Source: Macrobrachium rosenbergii (taxonomy: Eukaryota; Arthropoda; Malacostraca; Decapoda; Palaemonidae). Taken from it: a stretch of DNA of 64,000 bases. A program made the position numbers and the translations under genes. This document shows, in pieces, positions 24,282 through 35,327 of the stretch (position 1 is its first letter; each line of letters opens with the position of its first letter). The notes beneath the pieces are model-generated. The model made no database searches. It was not told the origin of the DNA and worked only from the letters and a program-made list of their open reading frames with translations. The stretch lies in contig NC_089781.1 of NCBI RefSeq assembly GCF_040412425.1, positions 54,519,813 through 54,583,812 of the forward strand. The letters are read 5' to 3'.

Positions 24282-25340
24282 TCATAAGAAATTTGGATTC
24301 TTCAACATTTCCGTGAAAGCTGTGTGAATAGTGAGGACTGTTATCTTGTAACCAAAGATAATATATCTGAAGTGCTTCGAGGAACCTATAACAGTTAACA
24401 AGTAGTTAACTTCTGCAGGCTTCAGCTTTCTACAGTAGTAAGCTACAGCTTCATAATTGTTTCCTGTTTTCGGCATAAGGCATGACCCTATTCCGATAGA
24501 ACTTGCATCTGTTGCTAGGAAAAATTCCTTAGTGAAATCTGGTAAGGACAAAATGGGAGGGTTTGATAACCTCTCCTTCAGTGCCTCAAAAGCTTCTTGC
24601 TGGCTTGCCTTCCATTCACATTCCAAATCTTCCCTTAAGAGATCCATTTATGGAGCAGATTCAGCTTCAAAACTCCTCACAAACTTGCTATAGAATTCTG
24701 CTAATCCTAGAAATTATTTCACATCCTTCTTACACTGAGGCTTAGGCTATTCCTTAATGGACTTCACCTTAAATTGTTTACTTCAACATCTCTTTCACTT
24801 AGAGCGTACCCTAAGTACTCAATTCTTGTCCTTAGGAAAGAATATTCCTTTAGTTATGACTTCAGATTTGCTTTCCAAAGCTCCTCCAAGACTTCTATGA
24901 CAAGTTTTATATGTTCCTCTATAATGCTGGTGGCTATATCAAATCATCAATGCAGCAATGGACACCTTTCCCCAGCAATCCATCCAACATGATATCCATT
25001 AATCAGACAAAATTTGCTGGGCTAGTCTTAAGAACAAAGGCATTCTTAAGTATTGATATCTACCATCATTATGGGAAAAAAGAAGTTAATCTTTTACTTT
25101 CTTCACCAAAAGGAATTTGTAAGAATCGCTGGGGTAGATCTATTGTGGTAAAGTATCGTTTGGATCCTATGGACATGAGACGGCATTGGATAAGGACCAG
25201 TTACTATGATCTTATTTAATTCCCTAAAGTCAACAACAACTCTGTGAGACTTATCCTTCTTAGGCACCAACAAAAGAGGGAAGACTAAGTTGATTTAGAA
25301 GGTTCTATTATACCTTCATTTTTCATTTTCTGGACTCCCC
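24282..25340 (-). pseudogene. Reverse transcriptase/RNase H of the minus-strand Gypsy element
   Basis: Near 25280-25330 the minus strand encodes the RT finger block 'LLVPKKDKSHRVVVDFRELN'. Near 24900 come helices of the palm and thumb, and near 24830 'EYLGYALSERD', the block preceding the RNase H tether. The clearest segment (24647-24282) is the tether plus RNase H start: 'WKASQQEAFEALKERLSNPP', then 'FFLATDASSIGIGSCL' with the first catalytic Asp. Multiple stops and frameshifts separate these pieces, and I could not read an intact YxDD box. Confidence 0.8.
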
Positions 25341-25535
25341 TTTCAGTGAATCTCGTTTTGTGAATGAGCCCCTCTATAAGCAGGAATATAAATGGGTATG
25401 GTGTTGGGCAGTGTGTCAATCGGATGTGAATTTACAGCTATGTTTCTAAAGTATCCCCTTCTATAGCAACCATGTCCCTGCATTAGTTCAATAATGCCAT
25501 AAGTTCTTCCTTTGCACATTTATCTTCTATCTCCT

Positions 25536-26400
25536 TCAGATGATCATATATTTTGATTTCATTACGTCTGATTCATGGGCTGAAATTTCACTTATTCCAT
25601 TAATCTGTCCTATAGGTTTACTTAAGGTTTCCTTCTCCACAAATTGAATAGGTATGCCAAAAATTTCAGCCAGTCCTAGCTCTGCTCCTGCCATCAAGAT
25701 TATCTTACCTCTATTACTTGTCACTTCTGTCACTATTTTACCTTTCCGACTTTGTGCAAACCCAATGAATAAGATAGTCCATGTACCTGCGCTCTTTCTG
25801 AAAGTGTTATTCATTTCTTCCTTTCAAATATAGGATTCATATCACATTCTATCAAAATATTTTTTTCTGATTTGAGTCTCAAATCTCTTCCTAGTTTCAA
25901 ATGTTTCCCGGTTTTATTCCAAATATGGGGTAATTTGTTGGTCACTGATATGGATCAGTTGATAATCCTCTCCTGATTCTTTTATCTTCAGAAAGCCGTT
26001 TAATACTGGTTGTCATTGGGTCCTATTCACTCTAATTATTTTATAAATGGGAATTCTGAGAGTCAAATGACCCTTTCGTATAATAAGTTGTTCTTTTGGA
26101 GAGCCAATGGTGATTTCTTTCCGGGCCATAGGATAACCAGTCAATAAATGAGCAAACACATTCACCCCTTATGCAATTATGGCCTTTTGTTTAGTAAGAT
26201 TTTCACCCCTTCTACAATTATGGCCTTTTCTTTTAGTAAGATTTTTCCCAGTTGAAGTGGAAAATCAATTTGTCTCAATTATTTCCATGAATATCTGTGA
26301 TTCTGCAGTCAGACACAGGCTTTAAATTTATATGAGAAAATATTCCTTATATACTTTACTGCTCATAATATTCTTGGGAGATCCTGTATCAAAGAATGTC
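25536..26400 (-). pseudogene. Aspartic protease and linker of the minus-strand Gypsy element
   Basis: At about 26380-26396 the minus strand reads FFDTGSPKNI, the DTG active-site loop of a retropepsin, which cleaves the Gag-Pol polyprotein. The downstream segment (25814-25536) has 'GKIILMAGAELGLAEIFGIP', resembling the linker region between protease and RT in errantivirus-like elements. The reading frame is interrupted in between. A duplicated stretch at 26163-26245 lies inside this region. Confidence 0.65.
26163..26245. repeat. Local ~41-bp tandem duplication
   Basis: Two adjacent copies share TTCACCCCTT and CAATTATGGCCTTTT and both end GTAAGATTTT, differing by a few bases. The duplication disrupts the minus-strand pol frame. 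Confidence 0.7.
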
Positions 26401-26721
26401 AAGGAATGCTATTAGTTTATTCAAGCCAGCATGAGCGGGAAGCGTGGGCCTACAATCGGGTTCCTCTTCTATGGGTATTTCACTAACAATGATTATTTGA
26501 CAGCTTATCATTGAGGGTTTCGATATTTCTTCTTTACTTCTTTGACTAGGCAGGAATATCCATTGTCATGGTCTGATTACCCAGTGAGTAGTTAGTTGTC
26601 TGGTCCTGATCGTATAACAGGTTCATAGCAGCGTTTGAGTTCATATTCTTGTTTCTCTGGAGCTGAGGAGACCGACTACGAACGATTTCTGTCTCTTCTT
26701 TGTGATATGATCTGTCTCATT

Positions 26722-27676
26722 CTAACCTTGCAACCCCAGACACTGTGTCCTGTTTTTCTGTGATTGGTAGCCTACAGTATGCCGACCATGGCAAGCACTC
26801 TCATAGTGTCCACGTTTCTGGAAGTTTAAGCAAATAACGCCAGAATATTTTCCCTGTTGAGATGTGTTGGCATCTCCATGCTGACTCTTAGGGGGTGTCC
26901 TGGATCGAGTTTGTCTGTTATATACCGTTCTTCTTTGACCTATGTTAGACAGTGGTTTATATATGTCAATTATTCCTTCCTCGTTTCTTCCTACAATCTT
27001 CTTTCGTTCATTCTCTATACCAAAGACATCATCGACGAGAGTCGTCTTTTCGAACACGTCATATGGTAATGTTCCCAAAAGTATTGACAGCCTGATGTTG
27101 TTACAGTCCTTTAATGTAATTACTCGTCGACCTGATGCATCTATTGATATCCAAGATGAGGTAGAAATTAAATTTCCCCATTCATTCAGCCAATTGTACG
27201 TCTGGAGACACACTTTGAGGTCAATTCTATCATTTGTTTTCCAAGTCTGCATAGATTTTTCCAGACTCATTACTGGATCTGTCTCTCCTACAGCTGAGTA
27301 GGCCTATATTCTCCTGAAGTATTCTTTCAGTGCTTCCCATATCTCAAGCCTCTGATAGGTCTGGAGTGGAGGTACGAACCTAAATCGCCTGAAGATAGGT
27401 CTAAAAATTTCTTTGCCTCATTTAATCTATCTCCGTCGTTCCCTGCTAACGACTTTAAATGTTAAATGTTAACCTGTTTGACCCAGGCCTCTAAATCACA
27501 GGTATCTCCATCTTTCCTTCCCCAAAATTTAATTATGCTAGGCTGAATTTGGGTTATCGTATGCATAACCACAGTATTATATTATGAGTGTTTTCTGCCA
27601 TAGTTAGGTTATGGGCTTGGCCTCTGGCAACTAATGGGGTCATAGCACTTAGTCTTCGGATGCTACGTTTCGGCAT
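26722..27676 (-). pseudogene. gag of the minus-strand Gypsy element
   Basis: A plausible start ATG lies at 27676-27674 (MPKRSIRRLSAM...). Gag-like sequence follows (IIKFWGRKDGDTCDLEAW near 27540, then RLNEAKKFLDLSSGDLGSYL). The longest open segment (27270-26722) ends with a basic region rich in R, T, P and Q and then a nucleocapsid zinc knuckle, CLNFQKRGHYESAC, in which the usual third-position residues are partly changed. Gag builds the particle and packages RNA. Two or more frameshifts break the gene. Confidence 0.75.
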
Positions 27677-27822
27677 AAAAACAATTCCCAATAGAGAGTA
27701 GCTAATCAGCAGATCCAGTGTAGTCAGAAATGAATGAATGATTTCAAGTTATCAGGCGTCGTGACTTCTATGGTCATTGACGCCGATGTCAATTAAAGGA
27801 CTGTCAGAAAACATCGGAAGAG

Positions 27823-27842
27823 TTTTTTTTTTTTTTTTTTTT
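27823..27842 (-). repeat. Poly(T) tract, probable poly(A) tail of the minus-strand LINE
   Basis: Twenty consecutive T on +, i.e. poly(A) on -, about 350 bp downstream of the LINE ORF2 stop and directly adjoining the gag leader of the Gypsy element. This is where a target-primed LINE insertion would end. I could not find a matching target-site duplication at the 5' end. Confidence 0.6.
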
Positions 27843-28191
27843 AGCTGATAGGTAAGATGGGTGAAAGAAGGGTGAGGGCAGTTAGCTAGCTAACCATGGT
27901 AGGGAATAGTTTAGAAAGTGAAATATTAGTAAGAGTAATGTCAAGTGTGGTTTATCCACAATTTTATTTAGGTAAGGGTACAATTTTTCTAATATTAACA
28001 TAATACAATAATAATTTTACATTATAACAACATGGTAAATTGTACATATTGCATATTTTCTTGAATTTTATTTCTTATTAGTATAATCATATTTAAAACA
28101 TAAAATAAAAAAAAAAATTGGTTCCAATTTCTCATTTTAACCTTGATGTTAATTATCATAATGATTTTGCATGATACCTACATAGTAAATT

Positions 28192-31011
28192 CTAAATATT
28201 ACTTTTCACAAGGCATTTCTTAATAATATAATGGTTGAGGTTCATCACGATGAAGATATGAAGATACTCTTCTCCACCATCTGTGGTCTGTGTTGTTTGG
28301 GTGGTTTTCTCTTCTGCTACGGATTCTTCTGTTAATTCACTGTTGTACTGATCTAGTTTGCTCCACATGTTGGTTGCCAGTCTGTATAATCTTTGATTAA
28401 TTGGTTCTACTTTGTATTTTTTGTCTATTTGTTCTATATTCAGACCGTCATCTTCTTGATTGTTTCTCACTGCGGACCTTAGTATCTTATTTTGGAATTT
28501 TTGTAATGCACTTATATTGGAAGTCGATGCTAAACACGTGGGTATTGGTGGATATTCCATTATTGGTCTGATTAGGCTTTTGTAGAAATGGATTTTGATA
28601 TTTGTGTTCATATTCCTAAATCGTTTTAGCTTTGTATTTTGTGTTCTTGCTATTCTTAGCCTTTCTCTCACGTGTCTTGATATTCCTCTTTGTCCGAATT
28701 GCATTCCTAGTATTCTTGTGCTTTTACTAAAATTCATCGGTTGTTGGTCTAACATTATTTGTGCAGGTTTGTAAGCAGACACTGATACTAGTTGGAATTT
28801 AGATTTATTTGTCTTTATCTTCCACTTCTTTTTCAAACTGATTTATTCTTTCAATTTGGTTCATTGTTTTTTGTGCTACTTGTCTTTTCAAAGTTGGATC
28901 CCTTCTTCGAGTGCGTTTTTCTGGGTGTATAATTATTTGAGTTATATCATCTGCAAAGCAGACATCAGTACAGTACTCTGGTGGTGAAGTCATATCTGAT
29001 GTATATAATATGAATAGTGTTGACTGAGTACAGATCCTTGTGGGATTCCACTTTGTAACAGGAATGGATTCCCTATGTAATTTTGTGACTTGATTGCTGC
29101 TGTTCGATCTTTGATGAAGTTGCATAGTATTTTCTCAAAAAGTCTGGAAGGTTGAGATGTAATATTTTGTATTGAAGTCCTTGTATCCATACTTTGTCAA
29201 ATGCCTTTGTTATATCTCTACATACTAGGTTACATAGGTACCTTCTTTGTGATAGTGCAATACTCTCATATATTGTTGCTATTGCAATCTGGGTCCTCTT
29301 CCTTTCTAAATCCATATTGATTATTATTGTGTAGCTGATTACCTTCTAGGAACAACACTAATCTGTTGTTAATTATTTTTTCAAATATTTTGCCCGGTAC
29401 TTCTAGTAATGATATTGGTCTATAATTCTCTACCTGACTAGTATCTTTTCCTGGTTTGGGTATCAAAATCATTATTGCATTCTTGAATATAATTGGAAAA
29501 TATCCCATTGAGAGGGCCCAGTTGTATATTTCTCTTAATTTTTCGAGTGCAATGTCTGGTAAATTTTGAATTATGACCTTGTTAATTCCACTCTTTCCTG
29601 GTGCTTTGTGTTTAAAATTTTTAATTATTATTTTCATTTCCCATAACTCTATTTTCCTTGTTAATGGGCAGTCTTCATTGAGTCTGCTAATATCAGCTGC
29701 ATGATGCTGATTTGTTCTGTTTCTATGTTGTTCAATGAATTCATTGACTATTGTCTCATGTTGGTTGTCGAAATTTTGGTTATCCTCCTGCGTTATCTGA
29801 ATATTTCCTGCCAGTAGGCCTTGTGCAATACTTCCTTCTCTTTGTCATCATATATTTTCTCATTCCCATGCTTTATGTATGGCGAAGTATTATTTTTGCT
29901 TCCCATCAGTCTTGCAACGGAGTTCCAAAATTGTTTTGGGTTATTGTACTGTATTTCTGTGTTTTTATTAGGTCTTCCCAATTTTGATGATATAATCTTG
30001 AGTTTTCTTGTACTAACTGTTCTTGTAATGACACATGTCTCTCATTAATATGTTGTTCCACCCTGTTATAAGTACTGTGTTTTGGATGTTGTTGTAGTGC
30101 CATTGTATCAATTTCAACTTATCACTACTAATAGGATGTGGAAGTGTGGTGTATTTAGTTATGGGTATATGATTTTTTATTGCTTCCTCTATATCTTTGT
30201 ACCATTCTTCAAGCTCGCCATCTACTATTTCTTTTGTTATTTCTATTTCATTTGAATTTATTGTTAGTTGTCTACTTATTTTTTCTTCTATTTCATTTTT
30301 GAAGCTTTCCCAACTTGCTTTTTTATATTTGGTATTTCTAAGGATGGAATCATTATTGGATTGGTTGACAGTGTAATTACCATTGGTATATGATCGGAGG
30401 AGGTTGCTGGTCCTCTTGTAACGGCAATATTAAGGTGAATTTTATTATTTCCCAATATTATATCTGGCTTTCCTTTTCTGTTATTTGCTACAAAGGTATC
30501 GAAATCAGGTCCTAAGTGTATGATATACTTTTTATTTATTAATCTGACTATTTCTTGTCCTGTGTAATTAGATTGCCTATATCCAAATATTTGGTGTCTG
30601 GCATTTAGATCGGCAATGAGGTAGGTTGGTTCTCTCTCCTGTTCATTAACTTCATGACATCCGGAAGTGGGAAATAATGTCTTCTTGGCGGCTTATAAGC
30701 TGTGGCGATCACTATTGGTCCTTTGTTAGTTTGAATTTGGACTGCTAAAAAGTCGTCTTGAAATCGTCTATTATCTTATGTCTAATATTACTCTTGATTG
30801 CTATTGCAATTCCTGCAAAGGGTTCATCAGCAAAGTTTTGCGTATATGTATTATATCCAAACATTTTCAGAGTTTCATTTCGTTTCATACCATGTTCATT
30901 GATTAATATTATGTCAGGTCTTCTATATATATTGTATAATTCAAATTTCTTTGTTTTCCAGGATTTGACGTTGTGGTGAATTATTTTAATTCTTCGTAGA
31001 GTTGGGTCCAT
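28192..31011 (-). pseudogene. LINE ORF2: APE endonuclease-reverse transcriptase, frameshifted
   Basis: The endonuclease starts near 31011 with 'IKIIHHNVKSW' and 'RPDIILINEHG', and its C-terminal 'SDHIPMVI' block, which holds the catalytic Asp-His, lies near 30375-30410. The RT follows: 'KAPGKSGIN' (~29600), 'ILIPKPGKDTSQVENYRPIS' (~29460), 'CRDITKAFDKVW' (~29200) with the first catalytic Asp, 'SGIPQGSVLS' (~29040), and 'CFADDITQII' (~28950), the YxDD-equivalent catalytic pair. After these come 'NKSKFQLV' and 'TRILGMQFG' in the thumb. The endonuclease nicks DNA and the RT copies the RNA at the nick. At least six frame breaks are present, so this copy is dead as assembled. Confidence 0.85.
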
Positions 31012-31240
31012 TCGAGTTACAGTGGTCTAGTAATTTTGTTCTTTTCTTTCACTTTTCCGTTTTCTGGTGTTATTATTACTGGCGTAGTACTTTTGATGCT
31101 GAAGTTGATCCCTGTGGATTTTGTAAGATGGGAGAGTTGGAGAAACCTGAGAAGCTTGGTAGTGAGGCTTGTATTTCTTCTGTTAATTGATGCTGCGTTT
31201 CTTGCAAATTACTTATGCGTCCTGGGAGGGGGTGGATAGG

Positions 31241-31721
31241 TTACCACGAACAGCACATAAAAAAAAATTCAACTGGCATTTTTGAGAAATAAAATTCAGT
31301 TCTACCAAAAATCTTAAATATCACAAATTAAATTTATCACTGCTGGTTAGAAAAGTAGTAATTTAGACTAAGTAAATTTGTTCCAAAAGTAATGGCTAGG
31401 TTTGCTTTTGATCTTGACTTAATTTATAAATATTTGAAGGTGTATAATAGTGTATGTAATCGTGTGTACCGGTCTTCACATACATAATTTTCTTACTTTT
31501 ATCAGATAGAACTGATTCTCAAAAGAGGGGACTTCTTGTGTGGAGTCGCATTGTTGTCTTCTGAGTCACATTGTTGTATTCCTTTCCTGTTCTTCAAAGT
31601 ACTTTTTTTCTTTGTAAATGCTTCTTAAATTCTTGTGTAAGATGGCGTCGTTGTTTTCCTTTCTTGTTTGTTGGGCTTTCCTTTAACTTGAAAAATTTCC
31701 TCACAATAAAGGCAGTTAGTT

Positions 31722-31771
<50 letters not shown>

Positions 31772-32488
31772 TGGTTCGGTTCTTTACTAGCATCGTCAAA
31801 GACTGGATTATTAATAACTGTTCAGTCACTCAAAAAGTTTTCGCAACATACTTCAAAACTTGCCGGACAACGGTTTATAACAGTGACATCTAGCGCTATT
31901 TGGCAACTCCATCGTAAGCGCATGAAACCAGCACTGACACGACGGTTGCGTCAGAGAAATTGCCTCCCGTTTCCCTTAACCGATTTTTATTTCTCTCTAT
32001 CATTATTGTAATTCCTTTATTTAATCATTTATTCTCTCTCTTTCTCTCTGCCACAAAGTGTCCATTGGGTGTTACCAGATTTTCTCTCTATACTTTTCCA
32101 AGGGGTTATTTACGCAAAAGTCTTTGAATTTATCCCCATAAGGATTAAATGGATGGCTAATTATAGCTTCTTATTTGACTCTTTTTTTTTTCCCTACCAT
32201 CATGAGCGAAATTTTTCAAAATGTTTCGTTATTTTTCGAAATAGGGATTTTTCACTCACCATTCTTATTTATATTGTTAACCGTATGATTTATAACCAAA
32301 ATCGAATAAAAAAAAAAAGTACATTTCCTTGTATAGATAAAACGAATAAATTATTATTAGGTGAACGAAAACTTCTGGAACACGTTGGAAAACATTTTTG
32401 AGCGACTGTATACCTATCTCAGAGGTAATTCTTTATATTAGCTCCGCATCTGTTTTTACCTTTTCAACTTTTTTTTCTATACTTTTAG
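31241..32488. other. Non-coding AT-rich stretch with microsatellite
   Basis: No gene recognised. It holds runs of A and T, a CT microsatellite (31728-31767) and short frames with low-complexity translation. The left edge (~31240) is the approximate 5' limit of the LINE. Confidence 0.5.
31728..31767 (+). repeat. (CT)n microsatellite
   Basis: Forty bases of almost uninterrupted CT, creating a run of Ser-Leu codons in one frame that should not be read as protein. Confidence 0.97.
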
Positions 32489-32733
32489 GGGTTCTGATAC
32501 CGGCGGTTTATCTGTTTGTTGTCGGCCAAATGGAATGTCCCTTCGCCGTGTTTAGTACTAACCCGGGGGTGGGGGCGGTTACCCATACGTTAACACGTAA
32601 TTGTACTTGCCGGGCGGGATACGAACCGTTCAAAACAGACGTACCCGTGCTCTGTCTTGTGAAGATTGCTTATGGAAACCCCTTGCTGGATGGACTTCAG
32701 GAGTTAATTACACTCGAGCGCCAAAAATTAAAG
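32489..32733 (+). pseudogene. Cysteine-rich exon-like fragment (EGF/GCC2-GCC3-like), origin unknown
   Basis: A stretch bounded by a good 3' splice site (CTATACTTTTAG before 32489) and a 5' splice site (TTAAAG then GTAAATT after 32733). Its frame reads 'GQMECPFAVFSTN' and then 'RNCTCRAGYEPFKTDVPV'. A shift of one base near 32655 continues as 'LSCEDCLWKP'. The pattern C-x-C-x2-G-Y...C-x2-C is what EGF-like and GCC2/GCC3 (ephrin-receptor-like) modules show in extracellular receptors. The needed frame change and lack of neighbouring exons argue for a pseudoexon or chance. It is the only segment in the window that could derive from a host gene. Confidence 0.3.
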
Positions 32734-32745
32734 GTAAATTCATAA

Positions 32746-33249
32746 TTAGCAACCAAAAAACTGTAGAAGAAGTTAAGTTAGAAGGCAGTCGCCGCTGTGG
32801 AGCTACTATATAGTTCTACCGCAGCGGATATGGTGTATAGAGGTATGTGGGCTGAAAAACGATGTCAGTACTGCAAAGTAAGTGAATGCTGAGGAACATT
32901 CCGAAGCATAGGCTAGAAGCTAACGTCGGCTGCGGTGGGCTTATTGAGTTTTCATCACTGTCACAGCCGTTGTCTGCCCAGATAGTCAGTTATTTTGGCC
33001 TAGGCCAGCTAAGAATTGCCCAAGGCATCCTGTGTGCTAGCCTATCCGTGACTAAATCTCTTCATGTTAAAATCCTGCAAGTTAGCCAAAGTGGTACTGA
33101 ATAGGACAGGCTATGTTGTTGATGCCTCAGATGAGAATGGTAGCATAGGTTAGTAAGACCTACATCTTCAGGCTGGTAATCATCGGGAATAAAGCTTTTG
33201 TGTCATTTTTGTCCAAAGGTAAGGGTATTCATCCGTGTGATCCCATCTT
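32746..33249. other. Unassigned stretch upstream of Gypsy gag
   Basis: No gene. The 5' LTR and leader of the plus-strand Gypsy element should lie here, but I find nothing similar to its 3' LTR start (TGTTACAATAACTG). An AATAAA occurs near 33191. Confidence 0.4.
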
Positions 33250-34310
33250 GCCTAAAAATTGTGTCAAGGAGCTGGCAACAGAGGTTGCCCATGTGAACCC
33301 AACAAGTAGGTTAGCCCTTTGTGGCGACAGTGAGAGGACATGGAAGCTTTTTAAACAAATTCCAGTTGTATCGTAAAGCTACAGAAAAGGATAGAAAGGC
33401 TGAAGATGTAAAAGTTCCATTGTTGCTGACGACAGGGGGTGAGGAGCTATTGGAAATGTACAACTCCTTGGATTTTCCTAGGCCAAGCAGCCCAGATGAT
33501 GACGATCCATCGCAAGTGTTATCAACAGTTCTTGATAAATTAGATACCTACTTTGCTCCAAGAAAGAATGAATTGGCAGCACGGTATAAGTTTAGGAAGT
33601 GTACTCAAAATACTGGTGAGTCTGTGGAATCTTACATTACAAGGCTTAAAATTCTTATCAAAGACTGAGTATGACAATGAAAAGGATAGAGCTCTCAGGA
33701 TCAAATTCTTTTGGCTGCGCTGATGATGAACTAAGAAAAAGTTTTTTGAAGCAGAAAATTTGGACTTGTAAAAACAGTTGATATTTGCATAGTTACCAAG
33801 CTTCAAGGAAGCAAATGTCTGTGTATAAAGAGGGTAATATTGATACTGTGCAAAAGGTGAGTCAGAAGCCAAAGCTGTCAAGTGATAGACTTAACATAAA
33901 TACTCAGCATGTGAAAGGGGCTGTGGCTGCTAGTTCAAAAGGTATAAATCTTAAAAATTGTAAATTTTTTAATCAGAATCATGAATGGTAAAAAAATAAC
34001 TGTCCTGCTTATGGAAAACGTTGCTCCAAATGTAGTAGATTAAATCATTTTGCTGTGAAATGTCCCAGTAATTCTGGATACAAAATCAAGCCTAAGGGTA
34101 ACAGTAAAGTAAATGAGTTAGAGACCGTCGAAACTAATGAATCGGATGATTCCAGTGTTGAATATGTCCTTAAAGTGGATAAGAGTCCAATGAGTGATAA
34201 ATTAGTATCTGCAGAAATTAAAATTGATGGTCATAGAGTAAAATTTCAGGTAGTGGTGCAAGTATAAATGTCATTCCTGTAAAATATGTACCTAACCATG
34301 AGTTATGTCC
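33250..34310 (+). pseudogene. gag and protease of the plus-strand Gypsy element
   Basis: Gag begins in one frame around 33250-33355 (...SERTWKLFKQ) and continues after a one-base shift as 'KFQLYRKATEKDRKAED', then 'LLLTTGGEELLEMYN', 'LDTYFAPRKNELAARYKFRK' and 'ESVESYITRLK', the classic Gypsy capsid blocks. A CCHC-type knuckle follows near 34010-34065 (CPAYGKRCSKC...NHFAVKCPS). The protease region (34200-34310) has 'IDGHRVKFQV' and then, in another frame, 'INVIPVKYVP'. About four bases at the active-site loop between them are missing, removing the catalytic Asp, so the protease is inactive. Usual gag and protease lengths are otherwise respected. Confidence 0.8.
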
Positions 34311-34496
34311 AAGTAATACAATGCTAGAGGCATGGACATCCACTACTGTTAAACCATTGGGTAAGTGTAGAGCAATTTTAAGAAATTGCACGAATAATAA
34401 AAAAATATTCTGTAGAATTTATAGTGGTGAAAGAGAATTTTAAACCTCTTTTTGGTAAAAGGGCATCTGAACAAATGAGTTTGATAACCATAAATT

Positions 34497-34972
34497 ATGA
34501 AAATATTTGTTGTAAATGATATGTTTTCTATTCATTCTGATGTTTTTGATGATGAGATAGGCACTCTGCCAGGTAAGGTACACTTAACTGTTGATGAAGC
34601 AGTACAACCCGTGGCAATAACATCATGCAGAATTCCAATTAGTCAAAAAGGCAAAGTAAAGAAAATTATTGATGAAATGGCTAGGCATAAAATTGTGTGT
34701 AAAGTTGATCAACCAACAGATTGGGTCAGCAGGATGGTAACAGCAACTAAAGTCAATTGGGATATTAGGGTATGCATTGATCCACAGGTATTAAATAAAG
34801 CTCTTAAAAGGGAATTTCATCCAGTGCCTTTGATTGATAACGTATTGCCCAAATTGTCCAAAGCTAAAGTTTTTTCTAAGTTTGACTTAAAAAGTGGATA
34901 TTGGCAATGTATACTCGATGAAGAGTCAAGTTTATTAACAACCTTTTAGACCCCATGGGGCCGGTACAGATG
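34497..34972 (+). pseudogene. Reverse transcriptase, N-terminal half (interrupted)
   Basis: The sequence contains 'GTLPGKVHLTVDEAVQPVAI', 'RRIP'-like 'CRIPISQKGKVK', 'RMVTATKVNWDIRVCIDPQV', and 'VFSKFDLKSGYWQCILDEES', which carries the first palm Asp (FDLKSGYWQ). An in-frame TAG at 34947-34949 sits just before 'TPWGRYRW'. The frame then runs into the P-type transposon at 34981 and resumes at 38601 with 'LPFGLAASSEIFQKR'. The insertion target is therefore the middle of the RT palm. Confidence 0.9.
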
Positions 34973-34980
34973 GCTAAGGC

Positions 34981-35011
34981 CAAGGTCTAGAGAATACAAG
35001 GTCTTCTCACG
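34981..35011 (+). repeat. P-type transposon left terminal inverted repeat (31 bp)
   Basis: Begins CAAGGTCTAGAGAATACAAG and ends CTTCTCACG; it is identical to the reverse complement of 38562-38592. The 8 bp before it (34973-34980, GCTAAGGC) are the target-site duplication. Confidence 0.97.
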
Positions 35012-35050
35012 CGCAGGATTAAGAAGGGTGCGGAGACGGTGGTTAAGAAA

Positions 35051-35071
35051 CGTGACGTCACGCGGTCTACT
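35051..35071 (+). repeat. Subterminal inverted repeat, left (21 bp)
   Basis: CGTGACGTCACGCGG followed by TCTACT; perfect reverse complement of 38503-38523. It contains the palindrome CGTGACGTCACG. Position 40 bp inside the end recalls the internal inverted repeats and transposase-binding sites of P elements. Confidence 0.9.
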
Positions 35072-35327
35072 TGCTTTCTCCTGTGCCCAAGCTCGTCTGC
35101 CCAAGCTGTGCAAATAGGAAAACGTTTCGTCTGTTTCCTCGTTGTCTCTTTTTAATACTGGAAATTATTATTCATTCTTTTAGGAAAATAAAACACGCGT
35201 TGACCATATTCATTTCTATACATAATATTCATCCAGTTAAAACTAGAATTTAAAATGAGGAACTTAACATTTATCACTTTTATAATACAACTCACGCTCT
35301 TAAATACATAAATACATAAGTTAACAA

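Larger units (their letters stand above)
21073..27676 (-). mobile_element. Decayed env-bearing Ty3/Gypsy (errantivirus-like) element
   Basis: Read on -, the order is gag (27676-26722), aspartic protease (~26390), RT (~25330-24700), RNase H (24650-24280), integrase (~23990-23105) and env (22582-21073). This is the gene order of Gypsy/errantivirus elements that carry a third, envelope reading frame. All frames contain stops and frameshifts, so it is an old copy. I could not find a matching LTR pair or a primer-binding site. The gag side is bounded by a poly-T tract at 27823 that looks like the tail of a LINE inserted next to it. The env side is followed by a 58-bp tandem repeat. Confidence 0.8.
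27823..31240 (-). mobile_element. Non-LTR retrotransposon (LINE, jockey-like)
   Basis: Read on -, the parts are a possible tail of ORF1 (31240-31020), ORF2 with endonuclease then RT (31011-28192), a ~350-bp AT-rich 3' UTR and a poly(A) tract. The order APE-type endonuclease then RT, with no protease or integrase, defines a LINE. The style of the RT blocks (KAPGKSGIN, YRPISLL, SGIPQGSVLS, FADD) suggests the jockey/CR1 group, but only a phylogeny would settle the clade. Confidence 0.85.

Noticed and set aside
29751..30979. Plus-strand hydrophobic frames across the LINE region.
   Set aside because: These are antisense shadows of the minus-strand endonuclease/RT.
33321..33345. GTGGCGACAGTGAGAGGAC as a primer-binding site of the plus-strand Gypsy element (similar to the BEL site).
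   Set aside because: It is inside the gag coding sequence: the flanking frame reads on into 'WKLFKQ', so the resemblance is coincidental.
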